7,358 nt of DNA from JBBQTU01 sp038213005 (lineage in GTDB: Bacteria; Planctomycetota; Phycisphaerae; Tepidisphaerales; Tepidisphaeraceae): contig JBBQTU010000214.1 of NCBI GenBank assembly GCA_038213005.1, positions 1 to 7,358 on the forward strand, in the 5' to 3' direction. A program made the position numbers and the translations under genes. Numbering within the stretch: the stretch's first letter is position 1; the number at the start of each line of letters is the position of its first letter. Below are positions 5,849-7,358 of the stretch, one piece after another. The notes beneath the pieces are model-generated. The model was not told where the DNA came from. It did no database searches and saw only the letters and a program-made list of their open reading frames with translations.

Positions 5849-5940
5849 GCCCCAACGGGGCGGCATTCTTGAGCCCAGGGTAAGCGTACTCGCGCAGCCC
5901 TGGGTTAGAACCATTCACCCTGAATGAGCCCTGAAAGGGC
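5849..5940. repeat. Cassette of four serial short hairpins
   Basis: Four perfect or near-perfect hairpins follow each other. GCCCC AAC GGGGC is at 5849-5861. AGCCCAGGG...CCCTGGGTT, at 5872-5906, has an inner GCG TACT CGC (5884-5893). ATTCA CCC TGAAT is at 5913-5925, and GCCC TGAAA GGGC at 5928-5940. The density and short loops are far above chance. From memory, similar strings with CCCAGGG/CCCTGGG and GGGGC hairpins recur in intergenic DNA of Planctomycetes and Verrucomicrobia and are often mis-annotated as small proteins; I could not check this. Confidence 0.7.
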
Positions 5941-6047
5941 GACACATCCTTCATCACCCTATTCGCTCCAACCACTCGCTGACGCGCATCTTGCATCTGT
6001 CCGAAAAAAAACGGGCACGCCCCCCTCCGTCGCTCCGCTGCCTCCAG

Positions 6048-6075
6048 TTGCCAATCTCCTCGCCCCGCATACCAT
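6048..6075 (+). promoter_or_regulatory. Candidate promoter of the membrane protein-rplK operon
   Basis: TTGCCA (6048-6053) matches the -35 consensus at 5 of 6 positions, and TACCAT (6070-6075) matches the -10 at 4 of 6, with a 16-base spacer. Transcription would begin near 6082, just ahead of the AAAGG ribosome binding site (6087-6091). The match is moderate, but it is well placed immediately before the operon. Confidence 0.4.
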
Positions 6076-6097
6076 ACCCCTCTTTCAAAGGTAAAGT

Positions 6098-6397
6098 GTG
6101 TTCCAAGTATTCCAACAGGTTGGGCGGTTTCAGACCCTTCGCGGCGACTTCGGGGGGCTCCCTTCATGGGCCCGCCTGATCGTTTTCATCGCCGCATTAC
6201 CCGGAATCGTTCTCGGGGTCTTGTCAGTCATTCTCTTTCTGGTTACTATTCTCGTCCTTTTGCTGCTGACTGTGCCGGTCTACAGGCTTTTGCGGCTTGT
6301 TTGCCTGGCCGGACACAGCGAGCAGGATGTGACCGTTACCGTAGTCCGCTCGGATTCACCCGGATCCCGGCCAGTTGACGTGAAAGTGATCGAGTAA
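6098..6397 (+). CDS. Small membrane protein of unknown function upstream of rplK
   Basis: This is a 99-aa protein that I do not recognise. It starts at a GTG with AAAGG six bases upstream (6087-6091), and no in-frame ATG is available. Residues 1-25 are polar and end in LPSWAR. Residues ~27-60 are almost entirely hydrophobic, long enough for one long or two tightly packed membrane helices around LPG (34-36). A basic YRLLRL stretch (62-67) follows, and a polar tail that alternates like a beta-strand (DVTVTVVRSD, DVKVIE). The positive-inside rule suggests the tail is cytoplasmic if there are two helices. The stop is 3 nt from the rplK ATG, which strongly indicates co-transcription and perhaps translational coupling. 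SecE is the small membrane protein usually found near rplK, but its conserved cytoplasmic amphipathic helix and WP motif are not visible here. Confidence 0.65.
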   Translation: MFQVFQQVGRFQTLRGDFGGLPSWARLIVFIAALPGIVLGVLSVILFLVTILVLLLLTVPVYRLLRLVCLAGHSEQDVTVTVVRSDSPGSRPVDVKVIE

Positions 6398-6400
6398 GCC

Positions 6401-6829
6401 ATGGCAAAGAAAGAAATTACAGCACAGTTCAAGCTTCAGGCTCCAGGCGGCACCGCTACCCCGGCGCCCCCTATCGGGCCGGCCCTCGGTCAGCATGGTG
6501 TGAACCCTGGACAGTTCATCCAGCAGTTCAACGCCGCCACGGCCGCCCTCAAGGGCAAGGTCGTCGGCGTCGTCGTCACCGTCTATAAGGACCGCACGTT
6601 CAGCTTCGAAGTCAAGAGTCCTCCGGCCAGCGTCCTGCTCAAGGATGCAGTCAAAGCCGAAAAGGGTTCTGGCGAGCCGAACAAGAACAAGATCGGCAAG
6701 GTCACCATGGCCCAGTGCAAGGAAATGGCCCAGCAGAAGGTCAAGGACATCAACGCCTTCGATCTCGACGCCGCCGCCAAGATGATCGCCGGCACCGCCC
6801 GCTCGATGGGCATCACCGTCGAAGGCTAA
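6401..6829 (+). CDS. rplK: 50S ribosomal protein L11
   Basis: L11 binds the GTPase-associated region of 23S rRNA and forms the base of the ribosomal stalk, acting in factor binding and in RelA-dependent sensing of uncharged tRNA. The 142-aa product has normal length. It shows the N-terminal TPAPPIGPALGQHGVN block (residues 20-35), the VKSPPAS linker segment (71-77) and the C-terminal rRNA-binding KIGKVTMAQCKEMAQ signature (97-111). The start is unambiguous (MAKKEITAQFKLQ), with only a weak GAG as ribosome binding site, so it may be translated by coupling with the membrane-protein gene 3 nt upstream. The usual neighbours nusG (upstream) and rplA (downstream) are absent, and a strong terminator follows at 6880-6918. 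Confidence 0.97.
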   Translation: MAKKEITAQFKLQAPGGTATPAPPIGPALGQHGVNPGQFIQQFNAATAALKGKVVGVVVTVYKDRTFSFEVKSPPASVLLKDAVKAEKGSGEPNKNKIGKVTMAQCKEMAQQKVKDINAFDLDAAAKMIAGTARSMGITVEG

Positions 6830-6840
6830 GCCGATCCTCA

Positions 6841-6864
6841 ATTTCAGATCCTCCAATCTGAAAT
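6841..6864 (+). terminator. Perfect 9-bp hairpin just after rplK
   Basis: ATTTCAGAT (6841-6849) pairs exactly with ATCTGAAAT (6856-6864) around a 6-base loop, 11 bases past the rplK stop. It is AT-rich and lacks a T-run, so it more likely protects the mRNA 3' end, or acts with the next hairpin, than terminates by itself. Confidence 0.5.
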
Positions 6865-6879
6865 GTTGAAACACCCGAG

Positions 6880-6918
6880 CCTCGCATGGGCAACCATGCG
6901 AGGTTCTTGTTCCTTTTG
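6880..6918 (+). terminator. Rho-independent terminator of the rplK operon
   Basis: CCTCGCATGG (6880-6889) pairs perfectly with CCATGCGAGG (6894-6903) around a GCAA tetraloop of the GNRA type, followed by the T-rich TTCTTGTTCCTTTTG (6904-6918). This is the clearest intrinsic terminator in the window. It separates rplK from the gene at 6979. Confidence 0.85.
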
Positions 6919-6978
6919 ACCGCCCCTCCACTTTCTCCCGCCGCGCGTTACCATGCTCAACAACGAATTGGATGTTGT

Positions 6979-7358
6979 ATGAACGCAGTCGAGATTGAGG
7001 AAGCGGTATCCACGCTCGCCGAAGAACCCTTCGACCGGGAGAGCTTCCCCTTCGCTTTCCTCCAAGCGTTCGGCCAGAACGACGCCACCATCCGCAGGCT
7101 CAAGAGCGGTGACACCAACAAGTCCGATCTTCCGGGCGGCGTCCTCCAACGTAATAAGAACAACATCCATCTGCTGACCTGCCCGCCCGGCGAAGTGGCT
7201 AGCGCCCTCGCCGCGCTGCGCACCAGCCCGGCAACCGCCAAGCACAAGGCGCGGTTCATCCTCGCCACCGACGGCCAGACCCTCCAGGCCGAGCGCTTCG
7301 ATGACGGCGAGCCTCTCGCCTGCGATTTCGTCGATCTGCCCAACCGCTTCGCCTACTT
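6979..7358 (+). CDS. MmeI-like type IIL DNA methyltransferase/restriction enzyme, N-terminal part
   Basis: The gene runs off the right edge; 126 complete codons are visible. The protein begins MNAVEIEEAVSTLAEEPF and continues through FPFAFLQAFG, LKSGDTNKSD, GGVLQRN, NIHLLTCPPGEV, ALRTSPATAKHKARFILATDG and ACDFVDLPNRF. I recognise this order from the N-terminal domain of the MmeI-like family (type IIL or large class I SAM-dependent adenine methyltransferases of about 900 aa or more). In this family methylation, target recognition and often cleavage reside in one chain. Relatives also occur in phage-defence loci such as DISARM. The methyltransferase motifs would lie beyond the edge and cannot be checked. 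The ATG at 6979 matches the family start; only a weak GGA precedes it and no good promoter is visible. It is isolated from rplK by a terminator, which suits an independently acquired defence gene. Confidence 0.75.
   Translation, partial: MNAVEIEEAVSTLAEEPFDRESFPFAFLQAFGQNDATIRRLKSGDTNKSDLPGGVLQRNKNNIHLLTCPPGEVASALAALRTSPATAKHKARFILATDGQTLQAERFDDGEPLACDFVDLPNRFAY

Larger units (their letters stand above)
5618..6097. other. Gene-free, repeat-rich intergenic stretch
   Basis: These 480 bases contain overlapping open frames on both strands, none with a credible ribosome binding site or recognisable domain. The stretch is instead dense in inverted repeats: 5652-5687, 5696-5794, 5849-5861, 5872-5906, 5913-5925 and 5928-5940. 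Degenerate internal copies also occur: CAACGGGGCGGC is at 5787-5798 and 5853-5864, and a CCGGAAAAACGGACACGCG-like string at 5822-5840 recurs imperfectly at 6001-6020. It is best read as a repetitive, structured non-coding element. The + promoter of the next operon is at its right end. Confidence 0.6.

Noticed and set aside
6002..6022. Minus-strand GGGC/GCCC hairpin followed by eight Ts, resembling an intrinsic terminator
   Set aside because: The stem is only 3-4 bp with a 2- to 4-base loop, and no minus-strand gene lies upstream of it to need termination.
5667..6167. 166-codon open frame on the minus strand
   Set aside because: It spans the hairpin cassette and inverted repeats. The peptide is a translation of repeat DNA (for example, YPGLKNAAPLGLRN over two hairpins), with no ribosome binding site and no domain.
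6098..6397. SecE as identity of the small membrane protein
   Set aside because: Position near rplK would fit, but the conserved SecE amphipathic helix and WP-containing motif before the membrane segment are not visible. Left as unknown.
1..7358. tRNA, rRNA or riboswitch
   Set aside because: I saw no cloverleaf with a GTTCRA T-loop motif, no rRNA core sequence and no recognisable riboswitch consensus on either strand.

Overview
The window reads as a chromosomal segment of a high-GC bacterium (roughly 60% GC by eye) that mixes housekeeping and accessory genes. Several features suggest Planctomycetota, possibly a Phycisphaerae-like lineage: a secreted LolA/DUF2092-like plus TlpA-type thioredoxin protein, ribosome binding sites that are often weak or absent, a ribosomal protein gene outside its usual cluster, and intergenic serial-hairpin repeats of a kind I associate from memory with planctomycete and verrucomicrobial genomes. 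This placement is an inference; no 16S or other decisive marker is present.

Layout, left to right. Positions 1-250 hold no supportable gene, but contain a GC-rich hairpin and a good sigma70-type promoter (-10 TATAAT at 191-196). The promoter leads into a short-chain dehydrogenase/reductase (281-1258, +) with a complete catalytic tetrad. A strong hairpin (1298-1333) separates it from a secreted two-domain thioredoxin-like protein (1352-2689, +) with a CPPC redox site and an internal 24-bp direct repeat. The next ~310 bases hold only a possible 42-codon small ORF with a perfect Shine-Dalgarno sequence, and a hairpin. Thymidylate kinase tmk (3001-3618, +) and porphobilinogen synthase hemB (3770-4765, -) are convergent. 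hemB has a -10-like TATACT so close to its ATG that its mRNA may be leaderless.

The 4766-5053 gap upstream of hemB holds two different tandem repeats, with 8-bp and 15-bp units. A Blc-type lipocalin lipoprotein follows (5054-5617, -). The 480 bases upstream of it (5618-6097) contain no convincing gene. They are filled with inverted repeats and serial short hairpins, a probable repetitive non-coding element. Next comes a two-gene transcription unit on +, with its own candidate promoter: a 99-aa membrane protein of unknown function (6098-6397, GTG start) and ribosomal protein L11 rplK (6401-6829), only 3 nt apart. Two hairpins follow, the second a textbook intrinsic terminator. The window ends inside a gene (6979-7358+, +) whose N-terminus resembles MmeI-like type IIL restriction-modification methyltransferases.

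No shared pathway links these genes. tmk, hemB and rplK are core metabolism and translation genes; the SDR, thioredoxin protein and lipocalin are stand-alone accessory or envelope functions. The most unusual points are the detached rplK with a small membrane protein in place of secE/nusG and no rplA, the hairpin cassette at 5650-5945, the MmeI-like gene at the right edge, and the possible leaderless hemB.
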